From Pseudomonadota bacterium (lineage in GTDB: Bacteria; Chloroflexota; UBA6077; JAJPHF01), in NCBI GenBank assembly GCA_021325365.1, contig JAJPHF010000079.1, positions 14,152 to 78,151 of the forward strand: a stretch of 64,000 nt of DNA. Reading direction: 5' to 3'. A program made the position numbers and the translations under genes. Positions within the stretch are counted from its first letter, which is position 1; each line of letters starts with the position of its first letter. The notes under the pieces were generated by a model, which saw only the letters and a program-made list of their open reading frames with translations, did not search any database and was not told the origin of the DNA. Below are positions 24,219 through 32,239 of the stretch, in pieces.

Positions 24219-24253
24219 GCAATTGCCGGGCTGCAGCGCGCCCGGATAATTGC
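24219..24253 (-). promoter_or_regulatory. hairpin in the rtcB leader
   Basis: GCAATT-G-CCGGG and CCCGG-AT-AATTGC form a two-part stem a few bases upstream of the rtcB ribosome site on the minus strand. It could be an operator or an mRNA structure; nothing else is recognised in 24203-24457. Confidence 0.4.
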
Positions 24254-24457
24254 CGGCGCGCCGCGGCCCAGTGGCGCTAATCATGCGCGATGGCGCATTC
24301 GCCTGTCGAGCCGAAAACGGCCGAAAACCTGCGCGGCCGGTCAACCCTGACGGAAAGCGCAACCCGCAGCGACATGACCGCGCGGCCGATCCGGCCGGTT
24401 GCTGGCCCAGCGCGGCGCAATGTATCCTAGAGAGCACGCTGTACGCTCTACCATACG

Positions 24458-25315
24458 ATGAGCCGAGACGGCAGAATGCCTAGCCCAGCAGCCGCGTCCG
24501 CGTCGACCGCCACCGCGCACCTCGTGCCGGCGGTCGATCGCGCCGTGCGCATCCTGCACTTGCTGCGCCGCGACGCGCGCCTCTGGGGCATCTCCGAGCT
24601 AGCCCGGACGCTGGGGCTGAACAAGGCGACCGTCCGCGACATCCTGCTCACGCTGGAGCACCACGGGCTGGTCGAGCGCGACCCGAGCACGACGCGCTTC
24701 CGCCTCGGCTACGGGCTTTACGCCTTCGCCAGCGCGCTGGGCGACGGCAACGACCTGGTCGCCGTCGCGCGCCCGTTCCTGCGCGCGCTCACCGCGCGCA
24801 CCGGCGAGACGACGCTGCTCGCGCTGCTCGACGGCGCCCGCGTGCTCGTCGTCGACAAGGAGGAGCCGCCTACCGATCTCAAGATCTCGGCGCCCATCGG
24901 CCGGCGGCTGCCGCTCTACGCTGGCTCGATCGGCAAGGTGCTGCTCGCGGCGATGGAGCCGGCCGCGCGCGACCGCTGGCTGGCCCAGCACCCGCCGCGG
25001 CGCTTCACCGCCCGCTCGGTGACCGACTCGGCGGCGTACCGCGCCCTGCTCGACCAAGTGCAGCAGCAAGGCTATGCGCTGGACGACGAGGAGTACCTGG
25101 ATGGCGTGCGGGCGGCGAGCGCGCCGATCCACGGCAGCGCGCCGGGCGCCCTCGCCGCGCTCACTGTCGTCGGCTTCAGCACGCGCATCGATGCGGCGCG
25201 GCTGGCCGAGCTGGCGGCAGCGGTCGCGGACGCGGCGCGGCAGATCTCGTGGCGCCTCGGCGGCGCGCGGCCCGAGCCGGCGCTGAGCGGCCGCGCCAAC
25301 GGACACAGCGAATGA
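24458..25315 (+). CDS. IclR-family transcription regulator
   Basis: 285 residues. The winged helix-turn-helix LVPAVDRAVRILHLLRRDAR, then ISELARTLGLNKATVRDILL and HGLVERDPSTTRFRLGYGLY; the effector domain contains TGETTLLALLDGARVLVVDK, GRRLPLYAGSIGKVLLAAM and GYALDDEEYLDGVRAASAPI. IclR regulators bind small organic acids and often control aromatic catabolism; the hcr operon starts 380 bases downstream on the same strand, so it is the likely target (inference). It is divergent from rtcB. An alternative start lies at ATG 24476. Confidence 0.92.
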   Translation: MSRDGRMPSPAAASASTATAHLVPAVDRAVRILHLLRRDARLWGISELARTLGLNKATVRDILLTLEHHGLVERDPSTTRFRLGYGLYAFASALGDGNDLVAVARPFLRALTARTGETTLLALLDGARVLVVDKEEPPTDLKISAPIGRRLPLYAGSIGKVLLAAMEPAARDRWLAQHPPRRFTARSVTDSAAYRALLDQVQQQGYALDDEEYLDGVRAASAPIHGSAPGALAALTVVGFSTRIDAARLAELAAAVADAARQISWRLGGARPEPALSGRANGHSE

Positions 25316-25441
25316 AAAGGCAGTTGTCACAGTGATCGCGGCATACGGGTACGCGCCGGTCCGTAGCGTGGGTCGCTTGTCGCCCGCGGCGGCCGTCGAG
25401 GCCGCCGACTCACCGTGCGCCGCCGTCCAAAGGACTCGTAG

Positions 25442-25575
25442 GGGCGGGTTTCATGCCCGCCCGCGGCCGTAGGCCGCAACTCAGCGCGCGTAGGCGTGAG
25501 ATCGGGACGAAGACTGCAATAGGCGACGACAAGAGGTAGGGCAGAGGCAGCGACGCTCGTAGTATTCCGCGTCGC
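25442..25575 (+). repeat. family B double hairpin and family A copy 4
   Basis: 25442-25477: GGGCGGG-TTTCATG-CCCGCCC then GCGGCC-GTA-GGCCGC. 25550-25575: GCGACGC-TCGTAGTATTCC-GCGTCGC, the fourth family A hairpin. Both lie in the 380-base gap between the IclR gene and the hcr operon; no gene is visible there. Confidence 0.8.
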
Positions 25576-25695
25576 ACCCCTGCGGCCCGGCGCGGGGTGG
25601 CGCCATCGGGTGGTGGGGGACCAGCGCCCGCCGTACCCCAATGGCCGGACAGCGTGGCAATGACAGGCACACGCGCATAGGCGGGGAGAAGGCCC

Positions 25696-26205
25696 ATGAG
25701 CGAGGCAGGCAAAGTGCCGCTGCACCTGCGAGTGAACGGCGAAGACTACGACATTCTGGCGCCTGCGCACCATACCCTGCTCGAGGTGCTGCGCGAGGAG
25801 CTAGCGCTGACCGGCACCAAGCACGGCTGCGAGCTGGGGGAGTGCGGCGCCTGCACCGTGCTCGTGGACAGCGTGCCGCAGCTCGCCTGCCTGGCGCTGC
25901 CGATCGAGCTGCAGGGCCGCGAGATCGTCACGGTGGAAGGGCTCGCCCACAACGACCAGCCCCACCCGCTGCAGGAGGCCTTCACGGCCCTCGGCGCGGC
26001 GCAGTGCGGCTACTGCACGCCCGGCATCCTCGTCACCGCCAAGGCGCTGCTCGACCACAACCCTCGCCCCACGCGCGACGAGGTGAAGGAAGCGCTCAGC
26101 GGCAACCTGTGCCGCTGCACCGGCTACGTGAAGATTCTGGACGCTGTCGAGCTGGCCGCGGCCCACCTGCGGGGCGAGGCGGCGGCCGAGACGGAGGTGC
26201 GCTGA
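25696..26205 (+). CDS. hcrC: 4-hydroxybenzoyl-CoA reductase-type 2Fe-2S subunit
   Basis: 169 residues. Plant-ferredoxin-like cluster motif CELGECGACTVLVDSVPQLAC in the N-terminal half and the second cluster motif AAQCGYCTPGI...GNLCRCTGY in the C-terminal helical domain, as in all xanthine-oxidase-family small subunits. It passes electrons between the FAD and molybdenum subunits. The stop overlaps the ATG of the large subunit (TGATG). Assignment to the Hcr branch rests on the partner subunits. Confidence 0.88.
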   Translation: MSEAGKVPLHLRVNGEDYDILAPAHHTLLEVLREELALTGTKHGCELGECGACTVLVDSVPQLACLALPIELQGREIVTVEGLAHNDQPHPLQEAFTALGAAQCGYCTPGILVTAKALLDHNPRPTRDEVKEALSGNLCRCTGYVKILDAVELAAAHLRGEAAAETEVR

Positions 26206-28727
26206 TGGCTATCGAGACGCCGCCCCGCGTGGACGCGCCGCCCGCGCCGTCCGCGCCACCCCCCACCCCCGAAACTGGCGCCCCGCCCAGCCCGGCGCTG
26301 CACGTCGTCGGGCGCCCGCTGCCGAAGGTCGACGCGCTCGCCAAGACGTCGGGCGAGACGCAGTTCGCGGACGACATGAAGCTGCCGCGCATGGCCTACG
26401 GCCGCCTGCTGCGCAGCCCCCACCCGCACGCGCGCATCGTGGACATCGACCTCAGCGAGGCGCTGGCCCTGCCGGGCGTGTACGCCGCCATTACGGGCCG
26501 CGACCTGCCGCACAAGTACGGCATCATGCCCGTCAGCCAGGACGAGACGGCGCTGGCCGTGGAGAAGGTGCGCTACGTGGGCGAGCCGGTGGCGGCCGTC
26601 GCGGCGGTGGACGAGGAGACGGCCGAGGCAGCCTGCCGCCGCATTAAAGTCGTCTACGAGCGCCTGCCCGCCTACATGACCGTCGACGAGGCGCTGACCA
26701 AAGAGGGCGAGGCCATCCAGGACTACGGCGACGGCCGCAACATCCACAAGTTCGTCAGCTACGAGTTCGGCGACGTGGAGGAGGGGTTCGCGGAGGCCGA
26801 CCATATCCGCGAGGACACCTTCTTCTACCAGGGCAACACGCACCTGCCGATCGAGCAGCACGCCACCCTGGCGCACTACGCCAAGGACGGCAAGCTGACC
26901 GTCTGGAGCAGCACCCAGACGCCCCACTACGTGCACCGCGAGCTGGCGGGCGCGCTGCAGATGCCGCCGTCGCGCATCCGCATCATCGCCGCGCCGGTCG
27001 GCGGCGGCTTCGGCGGCAAGAGCGAGCTGTTCAACCACGAGGTGGCCGCCGCCAAGCTGAGCATGGTCACGGGCCGCCCGGTGAAGATCACCCTCAACCG
27101 CGAGGAGGTCTTCTACGCGCACCGCGGCCGCCACCCCGTGCTGATGAAGGTGAAGACCGGCGTCAAGCGCGACGGCACGATCACCGCCATGCACTTCCAG
27201 TCGTGGGTGGACGGCGGCGCCTACGGCAGCTTCGGCGTCGCCTCCGTGTACTACACGGTCACGCTGAACACCGTGGTGCAGCAGATCCCGCGCTACAAGT
27301 GCGAGGCCGTGCGCGTCTTCACGAACAAGCCGCCCTGCGGCCCGAAGCGCGGCCACGGCCTGCCGCAGGGCCGCTACGCGCTGGAGATCCACTTCGACAA
27401 GATCGCGCGCGACCTGGGCCTTGATCTCATCGACATGAAGCTGCGCCAGACGGTGCGGCCGATGAGCCGCACTGTCAACTACCGGCGTATCACGAGCTGC
27501 GCGCTGCCTGAGTGCATCGACGCCGTGGTGCGGGCGTCGGGCTTCCGCGAGAAGCACGGCAAGCTGCCCTACGGCAAGGGCATCGGCCTGGCGACCAGTG
27601 CCTACATGTGCGGCGCCGGCACGGCGATCTACTGGAACCCGATGCCCCACAGCTCGGCGCTCATCAAGCTCGACCGCGGCGGCGGCGTGGCGCTGCTGAT
27701 GGGCGCGACCGACATCGGCCAGGGCTCCGACTCGACGATGGTGTACATCGCCGCCGAGGTGCTCGGCGTGCGCCCGGAGGACATCCAGCTCCACGCCGCC
27801 GACACCGACCTCACGCCCGTCGACCTGGGCAGCTACAGCAGCCGCGTCACGTTCATGATGGGCAACGCGGTGCTGGAGGCCGCGCGCAAGCTGCGCGCCA
27901 TCCTCTTCGAGGTCGTGGCCCAGCAGCTCGAAGTGCCCGTCGAGCGGCTGGACGCCGCCAACCGCCACATCTTCGTGCGCGACGACCTGACGCGCTCGGT
28001 GCCCTTCGACCAGGCGGTGCAGCTTGCCGAGGCGCGCTACGGCCAGCTCTCGGCCGCCGGCAGCTACACGCCGCCGAAAATCTACGCGCCCTACAAGGCG
28101 TCCACCGTCGGCCCCAGCCCCGCGCTCAGCTTCGCCGCCTGCGTGGCCGAGGTGACGACCGACCCCGACACCGGCGAGACGCGCGTGGACAAGGTGTGGA
28201 TCGCGCACGACGTGGGCCGGGCCATCAACCCGCTGAACGTGCAGGGCCAGACCGAGGGCAGCGTCTACATGGCGATCGGCGAGGTGCTGATGGAAGAGCA
28301 GACCTTCCGTCGCGGGCTGCACAAGTTCCCGTCGCTGCTCGAGTACAAGAGCCCGACTACGCTGGAGACGCCCGAGATCGAGGTGATGCTGATCGAGCGG
28401 CCCGATCCCGAGGGCCCGTTCGGCGCCAAGGAGGCCGGGCAGGGGCCGCTGCTACCCGTGCCGCCGGCGGTGGCGAACGCCGTGTTCGACGCCGTGGGCG
28501 TGCGCGTGGACGAGACGCCGATCACGCCCGAGAAGGTGCTGAAGGCGCTCGACCGCGCGGCCGAGGGCAAGGAGCCGCGCGTCGGCCCCGAGCGCGTGCC
28601 GCCGGTCCAGTTCCCGCCGCCGATCCGGCCCGAGGTGCCGCCCGAGTGGCGCAACGGCATCCCCGCGCCCGACGCCTACCCGCCGGTCGCCAGCTACACC
28701 ACCTACGTCGGAGGCAGCGGGCTATGA
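26205..28727 (+). CDS. hcrA: 4-hydroxybenzoyl-CoA reductase-type molybdenum subunit
   Basis: 840 residues. Xanthine-oxidase-family large subunit: VGRPLPKVDALAKTSGETQF at the N-terminus, WSSTQTPHYVHRELA, the molybdopterin stretch PVGGGFGGKSELFNHE, and the active-site GAKEAGQGPLLPVPPAVANA. CGPKRGHGLPQGRYALEIHF and TDLTPVDLGSYSSRVTFM are features I associate with the HcrA branch rather than with CO or xanthine dehydrogenases. The first 30 residues are proline-rich and non-conserved. Expected reaction: reductive removal of the para-hydroxyl group of 4-hydroxybenzoyl-CoA, though related acyl-CoA or aldehyde substrates are possible. Confidence 0.85.
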   Translation: MAIETPPRVDAPPAPSAPPPTPETGAPPSPALHVVGRPLPKVDALAKTSGETQFADDMKLPRMAYGRLLRSPHPHARIVDIDLSEALALPGVYAAITGRDLPHKYGIMPVSQDETALAVEKVRYVGEPVAAVAAVDEETAEAACRRIKVVYERLPAYMTVDEALTKEGEAIQDYGDGRNIHKFVSYEFGDVEEGFAEADHIREDTFFYQGNTHLPIEQHATLAHYAKDGKLTVWSSTQTPHYVHRELAGALQMPPSRIRIIAAPVGGGFGGKSELFNHEVAAAKLSMVTGRPVKITLNREEVFYAHRGRHPVLMKVKTGVKRDGTITAMHFQSWVDGGAYGSFGVASVYYTVTLNTVVQQIPRYKCEAVRVFTNKPPCGPKRGHGLPQGRYALEIHFDKIARDLGLDLIDMKLRQTVRPMSRTVNYRRITSCALPECIDAVVRASGFREKHGKLPYGKGIGLATSAYMCGAGTAIYWNPMPHSSALIKLDRGGGVALLMGATDIGQGSDSTMVYIAAEVLGVRPEDIQLHAADTDLTPVDLGSYSSRVTFMMGNAVLEAARKLRAILFEVVAQQLEVPVERLDAANRHIFVRDDLTRSVPFDQAVQLAEARYGQLSAAGSYTPPKIYAPYKASTVGPSPALSFAACVAEVTTDPDTGETRVDKVWIAHDVGRAINPLNVQGQTEGSVYMAIGEVLMEEQTFRRGLHKFPSLLEYKSPTTLETPEIEVMLIERPDPEGPFGAKEAGQGPLLPVPPAVANAVFDAVGVRVDETPITPEKVLKALDRAAEGKEPRVGPERVPPVQFPPPIRPEVPPEWRNGIPAPDAYPPVASYTTYVGGSGL

Positions 28728-29743
28728 TGCGCCTACCCGCGTTCCAGTACGTCGCGCCGCGCACGGTGGCCGAGGCGGCCAGCCTGCTCGCCAACCACGG
28801 GCCGCAGGCCGCGCTCGTGGCTGGCGGAACCGACCTCTTCCCGAACATGAAGCGCCGCCAGGTCGAGCCGCAGGTGGTCATCGGCCTGCGCGGCATCGAC
28901 GAGCTACGCGGCGTAGCCGGCGACACGCGCCAGGGCCTCACCGTGCGCGCCAACCAGACGCTCACCGAGGTCGCCAACGACGCGCGGCTGGCGCTGGCGT
29001 ATCCGGCGGTGGCGAGGGCCGCGAGCAAGGTGTCGACGGTCCACCTGCGGAACATGGGCACGCTCGGCGGCAACCTCTGCCTCGACACGCGCTGCAACTA
29101 CTACGACCAGAACTACGAGTGGCGCGAGGCGCTGGGCTTCTGCAAGAAGAAGGACGGCGACATCTGCTGGGTCGCCACCTCCAGCCCGCGCTGCTGGGCC
29201 GTGTCGTCGTCGGACACCGCCCCCGTCATGGTGGCGCTCGACGCCAAGGTGCGGCTGGTGAGCGCCCGGGGCGAGCGCGTGATCCCCGCCGAGGCGCTGT
29301 ACCGCAACGACGGCATCGACTACCTCACCAAGCAGCCCGACGAGATCCTGACCGAGGTCATCCTGCCCCCGGCGGAGGGGCTAGAGATGAGCTACTGGAA
29401 GCTGCGGCGCCGCGACTCGTTCGACTTCCCGATCCTCGGCGCGGCCGCGGTGGTGCGCCGCGACGGCGCGATCGTGCGCGAGGCGCGCATCGTGCTGGGC
29501 GCGGTCACGTCGGCGCCGGTGCTGGCGGCCGAGGCGAGCGCCGCGCTCGTCGGCCAGCCGCTCAGCGCCGAGGTGATCGACCAGGCCGCGAAGACGGCGC
29601 GGCTCGGCGCCCGCCCGCTCGACAACACCGACCTGACGAACTCCTGGCGCCGCCGCATGGTCGAGGTGTACGTGCGCCGCGCCCTGCGCGAGATCGCCGG
29701 CCTCCCCATCACCGACTACGAGATCCAGGTGGCCGCGCACTAA
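28724..29743 (+). CDS. hcrB: 4-hydroxybenzoyl-CoA reductase-type FAD / [4Fe-4S] subunit
   Basis: 339 residues; start ATGATG overlaps the stop of hcrA. FAD binding by ALVAGGTDLFPNMKRR and TVHLRNMGTLGGNLCLDTR. An inserted loop has cysteines at 124, 140, 148 and 157 (RCNYYDQ, GFCKKKDGD, ICWVATS, RCWAVSSSD). This is the extra [4Fe-4S] site known only in the 4-hydroxybenzoyl-CoA reductase branch, and the spacing 16-8-9 is the same as I recall for the Thauera enzyme. The cluster lets the enzyme take low-potential electrons. It closes the hcrCAB operon. Confidence 0.88.
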   Translation: MMRLPAFQYVAPRTVAEAASLLANHGPQAALVAGGTDLFPNMKRRQVEPQVVIGLRGIDELRGVAGDTRQGLTVRANQTLTEVANDARLALAYPAVARAASKVSTVHLRNMGTLGGNLCLDTRCNYYDQNYEWREALGFCKKKDGDICWVATSSPRCWAVSSSDTAPVMVALDAKVRLVSARGERVIPAEALYRNDGIDYLTKQPDEILTEVILPPAEGLEMSYWKLRRRDSFDFPILGAAAVVRRDGAIVREARIVLGAVTSAPVLAAEASAALVGQPLSAEVIDQAAKTARLGARPLDNTDLTNSWRRRMVEVYVRRALREIAGLPITDYEIQVAAH

Positions 29744-29852
29744 CCCCGCGCCTCTCGACCAGACCGCAGAGAACAGAGTCGCGAAGCGCTGCAGGCGGCT
29801 GATCCATGCCTGAGCGAATTATTTCCCCCAAGGCCGCTAAACCGAGTTGATA

Positions 29853-30176
29853 TCAGAGGTACTCCAGCCGATTCAGCATCTCATCTGGCTGAAACACCTC
29901 GTGGATCAGCACTAGTCTCTCCACGATCTGACCGATCGTCCGCGAGCCATGAGCGCAGTAAGCGATGCCGGCGTGCTCCACGCCCTGGCTGTGCAGTCGC
30001 AAGTAGTCGGCATCATGAGTCACCATCACGCGCCCGGCGGCATGGGCGTGAGCCAGAAGCTCATGATCGGGGCGGCCGAGCAGGCTGGCCTCGTGGACGG
30101 TTAGCACGTCGATCTCCCGCTGCCGCAACGCTTGCGCCACCGCGTTCGGCATGTGCTCGTCGAGCTGGAAGCGCAC
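29853..30176 (-). CDS. DUF5615 PIN-like toxin candidate
   Basis: 107 residues: MRFQLDEHMPNAVAQALRQR, VLTVHEASLLGRPDHELLAH and GRVMVTHDADYLRLHSQG, the acidic-residue pattern of the DUF5615 (Mut7-C-like) branch of PIN nucleases. GTG start one base after the stop of the DUF433 gene. Such pairs are predicted toxin-antitoxin modules. The 29744-29852 gap shows nothing. Confidence 0.85.
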   Translation of the reverse strand: MRFQLDEHMPNAVAQALRQREIDVLTVHEASLLGRPDHELLAHAHAAGRVMVTHDADYLRLHSQGVEHAGIAYCAHGSRTIGQIVERLVLIHEVFQPDEMLNRLEYL

Positions 30177-30177
30177 G

Positions 30178-30492
30178 CTACTGGCTGGCGCGTTGGCGTA
30201 GCTTCTCTTGGAGCAGGCTGGAGTACTGCCGGCGACACTCTTCCTCGAAGGCCGCGTCGTCCGCCGCGCGGCGCTCGATCTCGTCGCGGTGATCCCAGTA
30301 GTAGGCGAGCGCTGCGTACACGTCGGCCAGCGTCAGTTGCGGGTACTCCTGCACGATCTGCGCGGCCGACATGCCCTGCTTTTCGTGCCAGATCGCGACG
30401 TCCACGACCCGGATGCGCGTCCCGGCAACGCGCGGCTTCGGCCCCCCGGCCCCTTCAACGATCTCGATGTGGTCCTGAATTACATCAACCAT
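30178..30492 (-). CDS. DUF433 antitoxin candidate
   Basis: 104 residues: an N-terminal IVEGAGGPKPRVAGTRIRVV and VDVAIWHEKQGMSAAQIVQE, then YPQLTLADVYAALAYYWDHR, the complete DUF433 signature with its helix-turn-helix. It precedes the DUF5615 gene as antitoxins usually do. The ATG at 30492 fits family length; GGGAGAG lies upstream. Confidence 0.85.
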   Translation of the reverse strand: MVDVIQDHIEIVEGAGGPKPRVAGTRIRVVDVAIWHEKQGMSAAQIVQEYPQLTLADVYAALAYYWDHRDEIERRAADDAAFEEECRRQYSSLLQEKLRQRASQ

Positions 30493-30655
30493 GGGGCGGC
30501 TCTCCCTACACTCCCGGTCAGTATAGCGCCGTACCAGAATGCCGAGTTGATGAGTCTGGGCAAAGCCGTCGGCAGGCTCCCCAGGATCGGGGGCTCTGGG
30601 AGGCCGATCGCTGCTACCCATGGTAGACTCTGACCTAAGAGAGTGAGGGCGCGAG

Positions 30656-30883
30656 ATGGCGACCGATCAGGCAGCCCTGACAGAGCAAGCAACCGGGTTG
30701 TATGACCGCTACGGCAAGCCGCTAGAGCGCGAACATTTAGGCGAGCACGTCGCGATCTTCCCGGACGGCCGAACGGTGCTCGGCACGAGCCCGCACGAGG
30801 TGCTCGACAAGGCAGCTGACACCATCGGTCCAGGCAGCTTCGTGGTCAAGCTGGGCGAGCAAGCTGTCTGGCGCTGGCGATGA
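30656..30883 (+). CDS. DUF5678-like small protein, module copy 2
   Basis: 75 residues. DRYGKPLEREHLGEHVAIFP, then DGRTVLGTSPHEVLDKAAD, aligns with the product of 2410-2640. Its TGA overlaps the ATG of the next gene (ATGA). It is divergent from the DUF433/DUF5615 pair; a TAGACT -10-like box lies near 30621. Confidence 0.8.
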   Translation: MATDQAALTEQATGLYDRYGKPLEREHLGEHVAIFPDGRTVLGTSPHEVLDKAADTIGPGSFVVKLGEQAVWRWR

Positions 30884-31407
30884 GCCAATCAGTCACCAGC
30901 TCTCACTTCCCCTATCTACCGCTCCGTCTGGCCGTTGGCCCGGTTCCACTGGAGGGGGAAGCGCCCCTCGACACGGGGTTTGACGGCGATGTAGCGATGC
31001 CAGCCAGTCTCGCTGTGGATCGCATCGCGCCTGCCGGCTATATGACCTGTCGTCTGGCTGACGGGTCGCCGGTTGCCGCGCCTGTCTACCGCGGCACTGT
31101 GGACGTGGGCCCGTTCGGACGATTCCGCATCTATGCCATCGCGCTGGGCGACGAGCCGCTGGTGGGCCGCGGGGCGAGCGACAGGCTGCGCATTACCCTT
31201 GATTACGGGACCTCGTTTGGGAGCACTGCCGATGCGCTGGTCACGAAGCCTAGGCTAGCGGCGATGCCGAGAACGAAGAGCGCCGAAACGATGACCCGCG
31301 CCGCGGCGCTGCCGCCACGGCATTTGAGGCCAAGCCAGGCGTACAGTGCCGCGAGGACCAGGTGGACGGCCAGGCCACCGTACACCGTCCCGTCGGCTGT
31401 CTGCTGA
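30880..31407 (+). CDS. retropepsin-like aspartic protease, C-terminally altered copy 2
   Basis: 175 residues as read. LDTGFDGDVAMPASLAVDRI contains the D-T-G catalytic motif; RFRIYAIALGDEPLVGRGAS and DRLRITLDYG complete the single-domain fold, which would act as a dimer. Homology with copy 1 ends at about 31209. Copy 1 then has a short tail and stop, whereas this frame continues about 65 residues antisense to the gene at 31203-31580, so its natural C-terminus has been replaced. The protease core appears complete. Confidence 0.7.
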   Translation: MSQSVTSSHFPYLPLRLAVGPVPLEGEAPLDTGFDGDVAMPASLAVDRIAPAGYMTCRLADGSPVAAPVYRGTVDVGPFGRFRIYAIALGDEPLVGRGASDRLRITLDYGTSFGSTADALVTKPRLAAMPRTKSAETMTRAAALPPRHLRPSQAYSAARTRWTARPPYTVPSAVC

Positions 31408-31580
31408 ACGGCGGCGGCCGACCACTCGGGATGGGCACGGCTAACTGTCTGGACCACCTCGTCGCGGTGGAGGACCAGTAGGGTGCCGACGAACAGTTGC
31501 AGTAGCACCAGCGAGGCGAAGCCAAGCATCGCCGCGTTGATGACCCCGGGCCGCTTCGGGGCGCTCGAGATTGCCACCAT
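31203..31580 (-). CDS. small multi-span membrane protein, probably truncated
   Basis: 125 residues with three hydrophobic helices (MLGFASLVLLQLFVGTLLVL, GLAVHLVLAALYAWLGL, VIVSALFVLGIAASLGFVTS). The N-terminal lead and loop (EVVQTVSRAHPEWSAAAVQQ) resemble small membrane proteins common in this phylum, which usually have a fourth helix; here the frame ends right after the third. The end coincides with the point where the convergent protease gene loses homology, suggesting a deletion joined the two. Function unknown. Confidence 0.6.
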   Translation of the reverse strand: MVAISSAPKRPGVINAAMLGFASLVLLQLFVGTLLVLHRDEVVQTVSRAHPEWSAAAVQQTADGTVYGGLAVHLVLAALYAWLGLKCRGGSAAARVIVSALFVLGIAASLGFVTSASAVLPNEVP

Positions 31581-31671
31581 ACAACCATGATAGCCGGAGC
31601 GCTCGGCAGGAGCCCTGCGGGCGGGGCGCGACGAATCGCTTCAGGCCTTGGGGAACCGAAGGGGGCAACCC

Positions 31672-31977
31672 ATGTCTCGGGTACGCCATAGCTCCATCCG
31701 CGACGCCGACGACAACACCTACCGCGACACGCTCGACCAGCTCCAGGTGGGCGAGGAGCTGCGCATCGCGCTCGACCGCGACCAGCTTGACGCCGAGGCG
31801 GCGCGCTGGCGCGCGGCGGCCGCCGCGGTCAGCGCCGAGGTCGAGATCAGCACGGCGCCTGGCGACCGCCCGGACCGCGGCCTGCTGCGCCTCGTGAAGC
31901 GCGGCATTCGTACCGGCGCCGAGCCCCAGCCCCCCAGCCCGCCGCCCTATCCCGAGCGCCCGCCCGAGAGCTTCTGA
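31672..31977 (+). CDS. small hypothetical protein
   Basis: 101 residues from ATG 31672 with GGGGGC upstream. Charged N-terminal region (MSRVRHSSIRDADDNTYRDT), a helix (DQLDAEAARWRAAAAAVSAE) and a proline-rich tail. No family is recognised, but the ribosome site and codon use support a real gene. The following 260 bases hold no gene; an AT-rich patch near 32165-32215 is the likely promoter region of the next gene. Confidence 0.5.
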   Translation: MSRVRHSSIRDADDNTYRDTLDQLQVGEELRIALDRDQLDAEAARWRAAAAAVSAEVEISTAPGDRPDRGLLRLVKRGIRTGAEPQPPSPPPYPERPPESF

Positions 31978-32239
31978 CCCGGCGAACGCCCGGTCCAGGG
32001 GGCCTGCCTCTTCTCCTGCTCCGTCGCCTCGCGGCCTAGCCACCCAGTCCCGGCCGGCCCAGCGAGCCGCCGCGCGTGACGACCCGCGGATCACCGTGAG
32101 CATAGTTCATCGGCGGAGGCTGGCGCCTCGCATCCTGATGCCTGCACGTGGCATGGGTATCAGCATGTACTGATTGATGTAACGTTTGGAGCCTAATCAC
32201 GTTTATTAGAACAGACTGATAGACTGCAGGAGGGGTGCT

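Noticed and set aside
23012..24280. Long plus-strand frames over rtcB (and similarly over hcrA, the histidine kinases and solute-binding genes)
   Set aside because: These are mirror frames caused by GC-rich codon use; composition (arginine, histidine, glycine, valine runs) and lack of family motifs show they are not genes.
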